A stretch of DNA of 64,000 bases from Methylobacterium sp. J-048 (GCF_022829515.1 NZ_JAKSYL010000178.1:1-64000), one strand, 5' to 3'; shown: positions 38,577 through 48,257, counted from the first letter of the stretch. Program-made: numbers and translations. Notes: a model not told the origin generated them from the letters alone.

Positions 38577-39857
38577 ATGACGGACCGACCGATCGCCTTC
38601 GATCTCACGCGCCTCGTCACACGGCTGCGCCATGCGAGCCCGTCGGGGATCGACCGGGTTGATCTCGCCTATGCGCGTCACTTTCTGGGTCGGCCGGGGC
38701 CGGGCGTCGGCGTGGTCTCAACGGCCTACGGGCCGCGGGTGCTCGACCGCGCGCACGCGCTGGCCATCGTCGAATCCGTGGCGGCGGGCTGGGTCGAGGA
38801 TCGGGACGCGCTCTCGGATCCGGTCTATCGCGGGCTGGCGGCTCGGCTCGGCGCCCCGGTGACATCCGCCCCGTCCGGGCAGGCCCCCCGGGTGGGGGGC
38901 ACGCAGCGCCGCCGGATCCAGGCGCGGACAGCGGCCGACATCGTCTCACGGGGCCGCTCGCTCGCGGCCCTGCCCCGGGACGCGCTCTACCTGCACACTT
39001 CGCACCTGCGCCTCGACAATCCCGGCCGGTTCGACTGGCTCTACGACCGGCGTGACGTGCGCGCGGCGTTCTTCGTCCACGATCTCATCCCGATCACGCA
39101 TCCCGAATACGGGCGCGCCGGTGAGGCCGACCGCCATCGGGTCCGCATGCGCACGATCGGGCGCCACGCCGCCGCGATCCTGGTCAACTCCGCCGATACC
39201 GGCGCGCGCACCCGCGATCACCTGGCTGCCGAGGGCTTCGGCCGGCCGCCGGTGGCGGTGGGTCATCTCGGGGTCGAGCCGGCCTTCGGGCGGGCCGGGC
39301 CGCGCTTCCGGCCGGACCGTCCGACCTTCCTGGTCTGCGGCACGATCGAGTCGCGCAAGAATCACCTGCTGCTGTTCCAGCTGTGGCGCGTCCTGGCCGA
39401 GCGGCACGGAGCCGCGACGCCCCGCCTGGTCGTGGTCGGGCGCCGGGGCTGGGAGGCCGAGAGCGCCATCGACATGCTCGATCGCTGCCCCGGCGTGCGC
39501 GCCCACGCGATCGAAGTCACCGGCCTCTCGACCCACGGGCTGGCGGCGCTGACCCGCAGTTGCACCGCCCTGCTGATGCCTTCGTTCACGGAAGGCTACG
39601 GCATCCCGATCGTCGAGGCCGCGGCCTCCGGCCTGCCGGTGGTGGCCTCGGACATCCCGGTTCACCGGGAGATCGCCGGCGGCTTCGCGCTGTTCCACGA
39701 TCCGCTGGACGGCCCGGGCTGGTTGGACGCGATCGCGGCGCTCGCCCGGCCGGATGCTCCGCTCCGGGCCGCGTTGGTCGGGCGTCTCGACAGCTACCAG
39801 CCGCCGGGCTGGGACGCCCATTTCGCGGCGGTCGGGCCGACGCTCGCAGCGATCTGA
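38577..39857 (+). CDS. Glycosyltransferase family 4-like protein
   Basis: 426 residues, GT-B fold. The C-terminal half has the retaining GT4 signature SFTEGYGIPIVEAAASGLPVVASDIPVHRE with the EX7E motif and the nucleotide-binding FLVCGTIESRKNHLLLFQLW segment. The N-terminal acceptor half carries FDLTRLVTRLRHASPSGIDRVDLAYA and FFVHDLIPITHPEY, motifs of exopolysaccharide or cell-surface glycan glycosyltransferases. Other polysaccharide genes are not adjacent. The sugar donor is unknown. Confidence 0.88.
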   Translation: MTDRPIAFDLTRLVTRLRHASPSGIDRVDLAYARHFLGRPGPGVGVVSTAYGPRVLDRAHALAIVESVAAGWVEDRDALSDPVYRGLAARLGAPVTSAPSGQAPRVGGTQRRRIQARTAADIVSRGRSLAALPRDALYLHTSHLRLDNPGRFDWLYDRRDVRAAFFVHDLIPITHPEYGRAGEADRHRVRMRTIGRHAAAILVNSADTGARTRDHLAAEGFGRPPVAVGHLGVEPAFGRAGPRFRPDRPTFLVCGTIESRKNHLLLFQLWRVLAERHGAATPRLVVVGRRGWEAESAIDMLDRCPGVRAHAIEVTGLSTHGLAALTRSCTALLMPSFTEGYGIPIVEAAASGLPVVASDIPVHREIAGGFALFHDPLDGPGWLDAIAALARPDAPLRAALVGRLDSYQPPGWDAHFAAVGPTLAAI

Positions 39858-39965
39858 CCGGACCCGCCCGAGCGCCGCGAGTTGCGCCGCTCGGGCCTGA
39901 CGAATAAGGGAAAGCGTCAGCCCTTAGGGCCGGGCCCCGAGTGGGGCGGAACGGAGATCCTGTCG

Positions 39966-40286
39966 ATGCAGGTGGTCGATCTCGATCGCGAGACGGTCAA
40001 GCGCGGGTTGAGCGATGGCACGATGCTGATCATCGACGTGCGCGAAGACCACGAATACGAAGCCGGACACATTCCCGGCGCCGTCTCGCATCCGCTGTCC
40101 ACGTTCGATCCGCAGGCCGTGGCCGCGCTCATCGCGGCGGATGGGCGGCGGCCGGTCCTGTCCTGCGGGTCGGGGGTCCGCTCGGTCCACGCCCTGGTGG
40201 CCGCCCAGAAGGCCGGCCTCGACATCGCCGAGCACTACAAGGGCGGCTTCAAGGATTGGTACGCGGCGGGCGAAGCAATCGAGTAG
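39966..40286 (+). CDS. Single-domain rhodanese-like protein
   Basis: 106 residues, one rhodanese domain. The opening MLIIDVREDHEYEAGHIPGAVSHPL and active-site loop with Cys in LSCGSGVRS are typical of sulphur-carrying single-domain rhodaneses. The loop is one residue different from thiosulfate sulfurtransferase classics, so the specific partner is unknown. Start 39966 follows a GGAG box at a longish spacing. Confidence 0.85.
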   Translation: MQVVDLDRETVKRGLSDGTMLIIDVREDHEYEAGHIPGAVSHPLSTFDPQAVAALIAADGRRPVLSCGSGVRSVHALVAAQKAGLDIAEHYKGGFKDWYAAGEAIE

Positions 40287-40432
40287 CCGTTTAAAACAAT
40301 CCGGCCTCCAGGGGCCGTCATGTGCGCTCTCGCACAATGGGTTACAGGTCGCGCGGGTTACGGCGCGTCTGCCCAGGACTCATCGTCAAGCTCGGTTCGA
40401 CCGCCGGGTCGGCCAACGGACAGCAGGACCCG

Positions 40433-41590
40433 ATGCGCAGCCGGCTTTCCAGCCTCTTCCCCGTGCTCTCCGGTCTCGCTGCCGGCTTCCTGATCGCGGG
40501 CCCCCTTGCACCGATCGCCCACGCCCAGGCGCCCGGCGGCCCCCCGCCGAAGGTCACCGTGGCCAAGCCGGTGGTCCGCGAGATCGTCGAGCAGGACCAG
40601 TATACCGGCCGATTCGATGCGATCGATTACGTCGAGGTCCGGGCCCGGGTCACCGGGTATCTGGAAAAGATCAATTTCACCGACGGCCAGACGGTGAAGA
40701 AGGGCGACCTGCTGTTCGTGATCGACCGGCGCCCCTACAAGGCGGCGCTGGAGCAGGCCCAGGCCGCCCTGGCCTCGGCCAAGGCGCGCCAGTCCTTCTC
40801 GCAGACCGATCTCGAACGCGCCCAGACCCTGTCCCGGAGCGGCAACATCTCCGAGCAGGTCACCGACCAGCGCCGGCAGGCCTCGCTGACCGCCCAGGCG
40901 GATGTCGACAGCGCCCAGGCGGCGCTGAACAACGCCCAGCTCAACTACGACTTCAGCGAGGTCAAGGCGCCGGTCAACGGCCGGATCAGCCGGCGGCTGG
41001 TCACCGAGGGCAACATCGTCAGCGCCGACCAGACGATGCTGACCACGATCGTGTCGCTCGACCCGATCTGGTTCAGCTTCACCGTCGATGAGAAGTCGTT
41101 CCTCAAGTATCAGAGCAGCCTCGGCATCGGCATGGGCCAGACCCAGCAGGGCAAGGGCGTGCCGATCACGATCGCCCTGTCCGGCGAGGCGAAGCCGACC
41201 CGCAAGGGCACCCTCGACTTCGTCGACAACCGCGTCGACGGCGCCACCGGCACGATCCTGCTGCGCGCCACCGTCCCCAACGCCGACCTGTTCATCAAGC
41301 CCGGCCTGTTCGGCATCGTCTCGATGCCTGCCACCAAGCCGTTCCAGGGCGTGATGATCCCCGACGAGGCGGTCGCCGCCAACCAGGACAAGCGCATCGT
41401 CTACGTGCTCGGACCGGAGAACGTGATCCAGCAGAAGGACGTGGTGCTCGGCCCGAAGGTCGACGGCTACCGGGTGATCCGCAGCGGGCTGAAGGGCGAC
41501 GAGAGCCTGGTGGTCAACGGCATCGCCCGCGTCCGCCCGGGGGCCAAGGTCAATCCGGAGACGGTCGAGCTGCCCCCGAGCAAGACGTGA
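40433..41590 (+). CDS. RND efflux periplasmic adaptor subunit
   Basis: 385 residues. A Sec signal peptide (LFPVLSGLAAGFLIAGPLAPIAHA) is followed by the lipoyl/beta-barrel halves (VRARVTGYLEKINFTDGQTVKKGDLLFVID), an alpha-helical hairpin with Ala/Gln-rich coiled coil (EQAQAALASAKARQSFSQTDLERAQTLS), and the membrane-proximal domain. No lipobox Cys, so it is probably not a lipoprotein. It links the inner-membrane RND pump (next gene, 107 bases on) to an outer membrane channel, not encoded nearby. Start 40433 places the signal peptide correctly. Confidence 0.93.
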   Translation: MRSRLSSLFPVLSGLAAGFLIAGPLAPIAHAQAPGGPPPKVTVAKPVVREIVEQDQYTGRFDAIDYVEVRARVTGYLEKINFTDGQTVKKGDLLFVIDRRPYKAALEQAQAALASAKARQSFSQTDLERAQTLSRSGNISEQVTDQRRQASLTAQADVDSAQAALNNAQLNYDFSEVKAPVNGRISRRLVTEGNIVSADQTMLTTIVSLDPIWFSFTVDEKSFLKYQSSLGIGMGQTQQGKGVPITIALSGEAKPTRKGTLDFVDNRVDGATGTILLRATVPNADLFIKPGLFGIVSMPATKPFQGVMIPDEAVAANQDKRIVYVLGPENVIQQKDVVLGPKVDGYRVIRSGLKGDESLVVNGIARVRPGAKVNPETVELPPSKT

Positions 41591-41697
41591 GCCGGACCGG
41601 CTCGACACGATCGCATTCGCGCGCGCCGCGCCCCGTGCGCCGCACCGACGACGCAGGGCGCCGACCGGGTGACCGGCGGGCCTCAGAGGTTTGACCG

Positions 41698-44600
41698 ATG
41701 CGTTTCGCCCACTTCTTCGTCGATAGGCCGATCTTCGCGTCGGTCACGTCGATCATCTTCCTGATCCTCGGCTTCGTGGCCTACGAGACCCTGCCGGTCT
41801 CGCAATATCCCGAGATCGTGCCGCCGACCGTGACCGTGCGCGCCTCCTATCCGGGCGCCAACGCCGAGACCGTGGCCGCCACCATCGCGACGCCGATCGA
41901 GCAGGAGGTCAACGGCGTCGACAACATGCTGTACATGACGTCGTTGTCGACCAACGACGGCAACATGCTGCTGACCGTGACCTTCAAGGTCGGCACCAAC
42001 CTCGATATCGCCAACGTGCTGGTGCAGAACCGGCTCTCGGTGGCGCAGCCGCGCCTGCCGCCGGACGTGCGCAACCTCGGCGTGACCGTGCGCAAGGCCT
42101 CGCCCGACCTGATGCTGGTCGTGCACCTGCTCTCGCCGAACAAGACCTACGACCAGAATTACCTCGCCAACTACATCTACCTGAACATCCGCGACGAGCT
42201 GCTGCGCCTCGACGGCGTCGGCGACATCACGATCTTCGGCGGCAACGAGTACGCCGAGCGCATCTGGGTCGACCCCAACAAGCTCGCCGCCTACGGCCTC
42301 TCGGTCACCGACGTCACCACGGCCCTGCAGGAGCAGAACGTCCAGGTGGCCGCGGGCCAGCTCAACGGCCCGCCCGCGGCCAAGAGCGAGGCGTTCCAGC
42401 TCGTCGTGCAGTCGCAGGCGCGCTTCAAGACGCCCGAGGAATTCGCCGAGGTGATCATCAAGGCCCAGGACGGGCGCCTCGTCCGGGTCAAGGACATCGC
42501 CCGCGTCGAGATGGGCCAGAAGGACTACACGACCAACTCCTACCTTAACGACACGCCGGCGGTGGGCATCGGCGCGTTCCAGCGGCCCGGCACCAACGCG
42601 CTTGAGGCGGCGACCTCCGTCAAGAGCGTGATGGAGACCGTCAAGAAGAACTTCCCCCCGGACGTCGAGTACCGCATCGCCTACAACCCGACCGAGTTCA
42701 TCGAGGAATCGATCCAGGAGGTCTACAAGACGCTGTTCGAGGCGGTCGGCCTCGTCGTCATCGTGGTGCTGGTGTTCCTCCAGAGCTGGCGCACCGCCCT
42801 GATCCCGGTGATCGCGATCCCCGTGTCGCTGATCGGCACCTTCGCGGCCATGGCGGCCTTCGGCTTCTCGCTCAACAACCTGACCCTGTTCGGGCTGGTG
42901 CTGGCCATCGGCATCGTGGTCGACGACGCCATCGTGGTGGTGGAGAACGTCGAGCGCAACATGGCCGAGGGGCTCTCGGCGGGCGATGCCGCGCACAAGA
43001 CCATGGACGAGGTCGGCGGCGCCGTCATCGCCATCGCGCTCGTGCTGGCGGCGGTGTTCGTGCCGACGGCGTTCATCCCGGGCATCTCGGGCCAGTTCTA
43101 CAAGCAGTTCGCGCTCACGATCGCGGCCTCGACCCTGATCTCCGCGTTCAATTCGCTGACCCTGTCCCCGGCGCTGTGTAAGCTGCTGCTCGTGCCGCAC
43201 CACGCGCGCAAGGAGCCGAAATTCTTCCTGGCCCGGTTCCTGAACTGGCTCGCCAACGGCTTCAACCGCGCCTTCGATGCCACGTCGAACGCCTACGGCC
43301 GCACGATCCGCGTCCTGACCGGCGGGTTCATCGGATTGGCGGTGATGCTGGTGGTCTATGCCGCGGTGATCGCCGGCACCCTGCACCTCGCTCAGACGAC
43401 GCCCACGGGCTTCATCCCGGACCAGGACCAGGGCTACCTGATCGGCGTCGTCCAGCTGCCTTCCGGCGCGTCCCTCGACCGCACCACGGACGTGATCCTG
43501 CGCGCGGCCAAGCAGGCCCGCACCGTGGACGGCGTGGCCAACGCCGTGATCATCGCCGGCTTCGATGGCGCGACCTTCACCAACACCACCAATGCCGGCG
43601 TAATGTTCCTGACGCTGAAGGGCGCCAAGGAGCGCGCCGCGGTGGGCCGCAGCGCGGCGGTGATCACCGGCGAGGTGCTCAAGGCCACCTCGGACATTCA
43701 GGAAGCCCGGGTGATCGTGATCCCGCCCCCGCCGGTGCGCGGCCTTGGCAACGGCGGCGGCTTCAAGATGCAGATCGAGAGCCGTCAGTCCTCGGAGATC
43801 GGTCCGCTGATGGCCGCGGCCGGCGAGGTGATCGCCCAGGCGAACCAGAGCGCCGACGTGCAGCGCGTGTTCACGACCTTCGACAACGCGACGCCGCAGC
43901 TGTTCCTCGACATCGACCGCACCATCGCGCGGATGCTGAACGTGCCGCTCGCCAACGTGTTCTCGTCGGTCCAGGCGGATCTGGGCGGCACCTACGTGAA
44001 CGACTTCAACACGCTTGGACGCATCTATCAGGTGCGCCTGCAGGGCGATGCCGCCTTCCGCACGTCGAACCAGGACATCTCGCAGATCAAGGTGCGCTCC
44101 TCCACGGGCGCGCTGGTGCCGATGGGCACCCTCGCCTCCGTCCGCAACGTGACCGGCCCGCAGATCGTGCAGCGGTTCAACCTGTACTACTCGGTTCCCG
44201 TTCAGGGCGTGGCCAAGCCGGGGGTCTCGACCGGACAGGCGCTGACCGCCATGGAGGACATCGCCAAGAAGGTGCTGCCCGATGGCTACGCCTACGACTG
44301 GACCGAGATCGCCTTCCAGCAGAAGGCCGCGAGTGGCACCGCCGGCGCCGTCTTCGCCCTGGGCGTGCTGCTGGTCTTCCTGGTGCTGGCCGCGCAGTAC
44401 GAATCCTGGGCCCTGCCGCTGGCGATCCTGCTGGTGGTGCCGACCGGGGTGCTCGCGGCGCTCGCCGGGGTGCAGTTCCGGGGGCAGGACAACAACATCC
44501 TGACCCAGATCGGCCTGATCGTGCTGATCGGCTTGGCTGCCAAGAACGCGATCCTGATCGTCGAGTTCGCGCACGACATCGAGCAGCGCGAGCACCGGGG

Positions 44601-44895
44601 TCCGGTCGAGGCGGCGGTGGAAGCCTGTCGTCTGCGCCTGCGTCCGATCCTGATGACCGCCTTCGCGTTCATCCTCGGCACCCTGCCGCTGGTGATCGCC
44701 ACCGGCCCCGGCGCCGAGATGCGCCAGGCGCTGGGCACGGCGGTGTTCTTCGGGATGATCGGCGCGACCTTCTTCGGCCTGTTCCTCACCCCGGTCTTCT
44801 ACGTGGTGATCCGCCACTTCTCGCTCTGGCTCGGCCGCCTGCGCGGCAAGCCGTCCCACGGCGACCATGGCGGGGCGGCCCCCGCCCACGGCTGA
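41698..44895 (+). CDS. RND multidrug efflux permease (HAE1 family)
   Basis: 1065 residues with the 12-helix RND layout and two large periplasmic loops. The N-terminus MRFAHFFVDRPIFASVTSIIFLILG, proton-relay Asp pair in GIVVDDAIVVVENVERNMAEG (TM4), and the conserved TM10-type GLIVLIGLAAKNAILIVEFAHD identify an AcrB/MexF-type pump. Exports hydrophobic drugs or solvents with protons. No TolC-like gene and no regulator of the usual local repressor type are adjacent. A hairpin terminator follows. Confidence 0.96.
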   Translation: MRFAHFFVDRPIFASVTSIIFLILGFVAYETLPVSQYPEIVPPTVTVRASYPGANAETVAATIATPIEQEVNGVDNMLYMTSLSTNDGNMLLTVTFKVGTNLDIANVLVQNRLSVAQPRLPPDVRNLGVTVRKASPDLMLVVHLLSPNKTYDQNYLANYIYLNIRDELLRLDGVGDITIFGGNEYAERIWVDPNKLAAYGLSVTDVTTALQEQNVQVAAGQLNGPPAAKSEAFQLVVQSQARFKTPEEFAEVIIKAQDGRLVRVKDIARVEMGQKDYTTNSYLNDTPAVGIGAFQRPGTNALEAATSVKSVMETVKKNFPPDVEYRIAYNPTEFIEESIQEVYKTLFEAVGLVVIVVLVFLQSWRTALIPVIAIPVSLIGTFAAMAAFGFSLNNLTLFGLVLAIGIVVDDAIVVVENVERNMAEGLSAGDAAHKTMDEVGGAVIAIALVLAAVFVPTAFIPGISGQFYKQFALTIAASTLISAFNSLTLSPALCKLLLVPHHARKEPKFFLARFLNWLANGFNRAFDATSNAYGRTIRVLTGGFIGLAVMLVVYAAVIAGTLHLAQTTPTGFIPDQDQGYLIGVVQLPSGASLDRTTDVILRAAKQARTVDGVANAVIIAGFDGATFTNTTNAGVMFLTLKGAKERAAVGRSAAVITGEVLKATSDIQEARVIVIPPPPVRGLGNGGGFKMQIESRQSSEIGPLMAAAGEVIAQANQSADVQRVFTTFDNATPQLFLDIDRTIARMLNVPLANVFSSVQADLGGTYVNDFNTLGRIYQVRLQGDAAFRTSNQDISQIKVRSSTGALVPMGTLASVRNVTGPQIVQRFNLYYSVPVQGVAKPGVSTGQALTAMEDIAKKVLPDGYAYDWTEIAFQQKAASGTAGAVFALGVLLVFLVLAAQYESWALPLAILLVVPTGVLAALAGVQFRGQDNNILTQIGLIVLIGLAAKNAILIVEFAHDIEQREHRGPVEAAVEACRLRLRPILMTAFAFILGTLPLVIATGPGAEMRQALGTAVFFGMIGATFFGLFLTPVFYVVIRHFSLWLGRLRGKPSHGDHGGAAPAHG

Positions 44896-44936
44896 GATAG
44901 GTCTGGCCCCCGGGGCCTGGCGATGATGCGATCCTG

Positions 44937-44977
44937 GAGCCGCGCCCGACCCTGACCGGTCGGGCGCGGCTCCTTTT
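44937..44977 (+). terminator. Rho-independent terminator after the RND permease
   Basis: A perfect 15-base GC-rich stem (44937-44951 with 44958-44972) with a six-base loop is followed by CTTTTG. It ends transcription of the efflux operon, 42 bases past its stop. Confidence 0.9.
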
Positions 44978-45012
44978 GCGAAGGCCGACCGTCTTCGGTG
45001 TGGAAGCCTGCC

Positions 45013-45531
45013 ATGCATTTCGTCGGTCGCCTGTTCCTCGGAGCCTTCGCCCTGCTGCTGGCCGTCCCGGCCGGCGGCGCGATTCTCGTGCTGGCACTCC
45101 TGGTCGATCCGACCGCCAATGCGTGGCTGACCAATGGAGCGCTCGCGGGGGTCGACATGGCTTTGTCCGACCTCTCGGCGGGGCTTCCGCCGGAAGGGCT
45201 GGCGCTCCTGATCGCGGGCCTCGCCCGGGCGCTGTTCGTCCTGCTGTTCGTGCCGCCGGCCCTGGTCGGGTTGGCCGGCGAGATGTTTTCGCGCCGCGGC
45301 TTCCTCTGGTACGGCGCCGGGGGCGGCCTGCTGACCGCCGCCCTGCCCTGGCTGATCCGCGGCGCAGTGCGTCCGGCGACGGCGGGCACCAGCCCGGGGC
45401 TTCTCGCCGCCGAAGCGCGGCTGACGCTGATCCTGTTCGTCGTTGGCGCCAGCGCCGGCCTGGTCTACTGGTTGATCGCGGGGCGCAGCGCCGGCTTCTC
45501 CCGAGCCGGCCGACATGCCGCAGGCGCATGA
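45013..45531 (+). CDS. Small polytopic membrane protein, function unknown
   Basis: 172 residues with about four hydrophobic segments (N-terminal FLGAFALLLAVPAGGAILVLALL; about 65-90; about 98-115; about 135-155). No family recognised. The ATG at 45013 has a GGAAG box six bases upstream, preferred over the GTG at 44998. It stands alone between the RND terminator and plsC. Confidence 0.7.
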   Translation: MHFVGRLFLGAFALLLAVPAGGAILVLALLVDPTANAWLTNGALAGVDMALSDLSAGLPPEGLALLIAGLARALFVLLFVPPALVGLAGEMFSRRGFLWYGAGGGLLTAALPWLIRGAVRPATAGTSPGLLAAEARLTLILFVVGASAGLVYWLIAGRSAGFSRAGRHAAGA

Positions 45532-45615
45532 TCGTTTGGTCCGGTGTCGGACCGTCCGCGCTTGGCCGCGGGCGCCTCTGCGCGCTAGAGGAAAGCCGTC
45601 ACGAAGCGGATTCCG

Positions 45616-46395
45616 ATGCTCGTCCTGCGCTCCCTCGCCTTCAACGTCTGCTTCTACGCGATGACGACGCTGCTGGCGCTCGGTGGCCTGCCCACGCTGG
45701 TCTCCCGCCGCGCGGTGCTGAGGCTGGCCCGGCTCTGGGGTCGGATCACCCTGTGGCTGCTGCGGGTGGTCGCCGGCATGCGGGTCGAGTTCCGCGGCCT
45801 CGAGACCATTCCGAAGGGGCCGCTGCTGGTCGCGGCCAAGCACCAGTCCGCCCTCGAGACGTTGGCGCTCTGCACCGTGTTCCCGGAATTCGCCTACATC
45901 CTGAAGCGGGAGCTGCTGCTGATTCCGCTGATCGGCTGGTATCTATCGCGCAGCGGCATGGTGGCGATCGATCGCTCCAAGGGCGCCCGGGCGATGAGCC
46001 TGATGAACGCGGCCGCCGCGGACGCCATCCGGGAGGGCCGCCAGCTCATCATCTTCCCCGAGGGGACCCGCCGCGCGGTCGGGGCTCCGCCCGCCTACAA
46101 GCAGGGCCTGTCACACCTCTACACCGCCTTGAACGTACCCTGCCTGCCGGTAGCCCTGAACACCGGGCGGTTCTGGGCGCGCAACAGCCTCATCCGCCGG
46201 CCGGGCACGGCCGTGATCCAGTTCCTCGATCCGATCCCTCCAGGGTTGGGCCGTCAGGAATTCCAGGCCCTGGCCCAGGAGCGCCTGGAGGCCGCCTCGA
46301 ACGCCTTGCTCGAAGGTGGCCCGAAGGGGTTTGCCGCCGAGACCGGCTCCGCGCCGACGGCCGGAGCCCCGACTGGGGCAGCACAGCGTCGCTGA
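45616..46395 (+). CDS. plsC: 1-acyl-sn-glycerol-3-phosphate acyltransferase
   Basis: 259 residues, a membrane-bound LPLAT. N-terminal membrane segments (LAFNVCFYAMTTLLALGGLP, ITLWLLRVVAGM) precede the catalytic motif KHQSALET (an H-X4-E form of the usual H-X4-D, common in this branch), the block GMVAIDR and the FPEGTRR substrate motif. Makes phosphatidic acid from lysophosphatidic acid. The C-terminal Ala/Gly-rich tail is variable. Confidence 0.93.
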   Translation: MLVLRSLAFNVCFYAMTTLLALGGLPTLVSRRAVLRLARLWGRITLWLLRVVAGMRVEFRGLETIPKGPLLVAAKHQSALETLALCTVFPEFAYILKRELLLIPLIGWYLSRSGMVAIDRSKGARAMSLMNAAAADAIREGRQLIIFPEGTRRAVGAPPAYKQGLSHLYTALNVPCLPVALNTGRFWARNSLIRRPGTAVIQFLDPIPPGLGRQEFQALAQERLEAASNALLEGGPKGFAAETGSAPTAGAPTGAAQRR

Positions 46396-46459
46396 TTTTT
46401 TGACGGCACCGGACCACGTTTTATCAGCGATACCATCGTGATGGGCGGCGCCTGCCGCT

Positions 46460-46524
46460 TGTGGATAACCCGGGCGATCACCACCTTCGTGGTCAGGAAC
46501 GTTGCGCTTGACGCCTGTGGATAT
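46460..46524. other. Two DnaA-box-like sites in an intergenic region
   Basis: TGTGGATAA (46460-46468) is the exact complement of consensus TTATCCACA; TGTGGATAT (46516-46524) differs at one base. They lie in the same orientation 56 bases apart in the gap between plsC and the next gene. Two sites alone do not make an origin; they could regulate the downstream gene or titrate DnaA. Confidence 0.4.
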
Positions 46525-46544
46525 CGCGCTGTAGGTTGGAACAA

Positions 46545-46991
46545 ATGGCGAACAAGAGAGCCCTGTCCTGGTCGGCCGCGCTTCGCGACCTGAAGGACGA
46601 TCGCAGCCGGAGACAGGATGTGCGTGAAGAACGCCTCAAGACCACGGCGGGCCTGCGCGGCACGCCGGCCCTGCCGCTTTCGGCCTGGCGCGGACGCTCC
46701 GGCCGGCGCTACGTCGTCGGGGTCCATTCGGCTGGCGCCTTCGACCTCGACGAGATGGCGGAGGCCGTGGTGATCGCCGTGCGGCGCGACGAGACCGGCA
46801 TCGCCGAAATGGTCTCTGTGGCGAGCTCGAACGAGAGCCCGCGCGACCATCTCCGGCGGACCTGGCTCGACCGGGTTCGGACCCGTGGCGCGACCGAGCT
46901 GCACGTGCATCGCCTGGCCGATGGCGAGGCCGAGCGGGTGGCGATCGTCAGCGACCTGCAGCGCGACACGATCGAGCCGGCTCAAGTCTGA
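46545..46991 (+). CDS. Hypothetical protein
   Basis: 148 residues, hydrophilic and basic at its N-terminus (MANKRALSWSAALRDLKDDRSRRQDVREERLK). A middle part reads GRRYVVGVHSAGAFDLDEMAEAVVIAVRRDETGIAEMVSVASS, and the C-terminus has a HRLADGEAERVAIVSDLQ segment. No domain or signal is recognised. It follows the DnaA-box-like sites and a GGTTGGA box before ATG 46545. A GC-codon pattern and full-length coding character suggest it is real. Confidence 0.65.
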   Translation: MANKRALSWSAALRDLKDDRSRRQDVREERLKTTAGLRGTPALPLSAWRGRSGRRYVVGVHSAGAFDLDEMAEAVVIAVRRDETGIAEMVSVASSNESPRDHLRRTWLDRVRTRGATELHVHRLADGEAERVAIVSDLQRDTIEPAQV

Positions 46992-47132
46992 GCCGGACAT
47001 CGAGCCTCCAGGGGCTGATCGGTCCTGCGCGCTGTCGACCTGATCCCGGCGCTGCCCCAGTTTTGCCCCCTGCATGGCCTCAAGGCGAGGCTTGCAGCGC
47101 CTGCGCGGGGCTGATGACGGGGAGCGGGATGC

Positions 47133-48239
47133 ATGAGTCAGGATCGGACGCAGCCGGGCGGTGATGCGCAGGCCTCGCTGGCGCAGACGGCGCGGCGATT
47201 CCGGCTCGGGTTGTTCCTCCCCTATATCCTGCTCGCGGTGATCGTCATCGCCTGGTCGGTCGGCTGGTTGTGGCTTCGCGGCCGGGCGGCGACCGAGATC
47301 GACGGCTGGATCGCACGCGAGGCGAGTGCCGGCCGCACCTGGGCCTGTGCCGACCGGTCGCTCACCGGCTACCCGTTCCGGATCGAGCTGCGCTGCAGTG
47401 CCGTCACCCTGGAACGGTCGGACGGTCGCTTCCGCCTGGGCCCGTCCACCGCGGTGGCGCAGGTCTACCAGCCCCGCCTGGTGCTGTTCGAGAGCGCAGG
47501 GCCGTTCCATGTCGAGCAGGAGGCCCTGACCGGCGATGCCGCCTGGAGCAAGCTCCAAGGCAGCGTCCACGGCGCCGCGGACGGGTTCACCCGCGCATCG
47601 CTGGTGGTGGACGCGCCGAACGTCACGGTCACCGGTGCCGATCCGGGACCGATCGCGGTCGCGGGACAGCATCTGGAACTGCATGCGCGGCCGACCCCCG
47701 GGCGCTACGAATCCGAGGGCGCGGTCGACGTGAGCCTGCGCCTGGCCCAGGCCGCCGTGCCGCAGCTCGACGCGCTCACCGGCGATCCCGCCCCCGCCGA
47801 CCTGTCGCTGGACGCGACGCTCACCCAGGCCACCGTCCTGCGGACCGGCCCGGTGCCGCGGGAACTCGAGCGCTGGCGCCAGGCCGGCGGCACCCTTGAT
47901 CTCACGGCTTTGTCCCTGGCCAAGGGGACGCAGCGGGTCCAGGCGAAGGGCACGCTCGCCCTCGACGACGCCCACCGCCCTGTCGGGCAGCTCGACTTGC
48001 GGGCTGCCGGCGTGGATGCGCTGGTGGGCAGCGTCGTCGGCCAGCGATTCGGCTCGGACAAGGGGGCTCTGGTCGGCCAGCTCGTCGGCGGCCTGCTGGG
48101 CTTGGGCCGGCGGCCCGAGCCGGACGCGCCGGCGGATGCGGTGCCGCTCAAGCCCCTGCCCCCGCTGAAGCTCATCAACGGGCGGCTGGTTTTCAGCGGG
48201 TTCCCGATCCCGAACGTCTACCTGCCGATCCTCTACTAG
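47133..48239 (+). CDS. DUF2125 domain protein
   Basis: 368 residues. An N-terminal membrane segment (LFLPYILLAVIVIAWSVGWLWLR) and then a soluble exported domain, including DRSLTGYPFRIELRCSAVTLE, a signature of DUF2125 proteins found mainly in alphaproteobacteria. A predicted periplasmic beta-rich protein of unknown role. The start at 47133 has a GGGAGCGG box. It ends just upstream of trpF. Confidence 0.85.
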   Translation: MSQDRTQPGGDAQASLAQTARRFRLGLFLPYILLAVIVIAWSVGWLWLRGRAATEIDGWIAREASAGRTWACADRSLTGYPFRIELRCSAVTLERSDGRFRLGPSTAVAQVYQPRLVLFESAGPFHVEQEALTGDAAWSKLQGSVHGAADGFTRASLVVDAPNVTVTGADPGPIAVAGQHLELHARPTPGRYESEGAVDVSLRLAQAAVPQLDALTGDPAPADLSLDATLTQATVLRTGPVPRELERWRQAGGTLDLTALSLAKGTQRVQAKGTLALDDAHRPVGQLDLRAAGVDALVGSVVGQRFGSDKGALVGQLVGGLLGLGRRPEPDAPADAVPLKPLPPLKLINGRLVFSGFPIPNVYLPILY

Positions 48240-48257
48240 ATCGGCTACAAGGCACAC

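Noticed and set aside
41683..45843. A minus-strand open frame of about 1386 codons opposite the RND permease
   Set aside because: It mirrors the highly GC-rich permease gene, lacks any domain, and has His/Arg/Gln-rich repetitive translation. Antisense artefact.
46460..46524. Chromosome origin
   Set aside because: Only two DnaA-like sites, no AT-rich unwinding element or origin-associated genes nearby.
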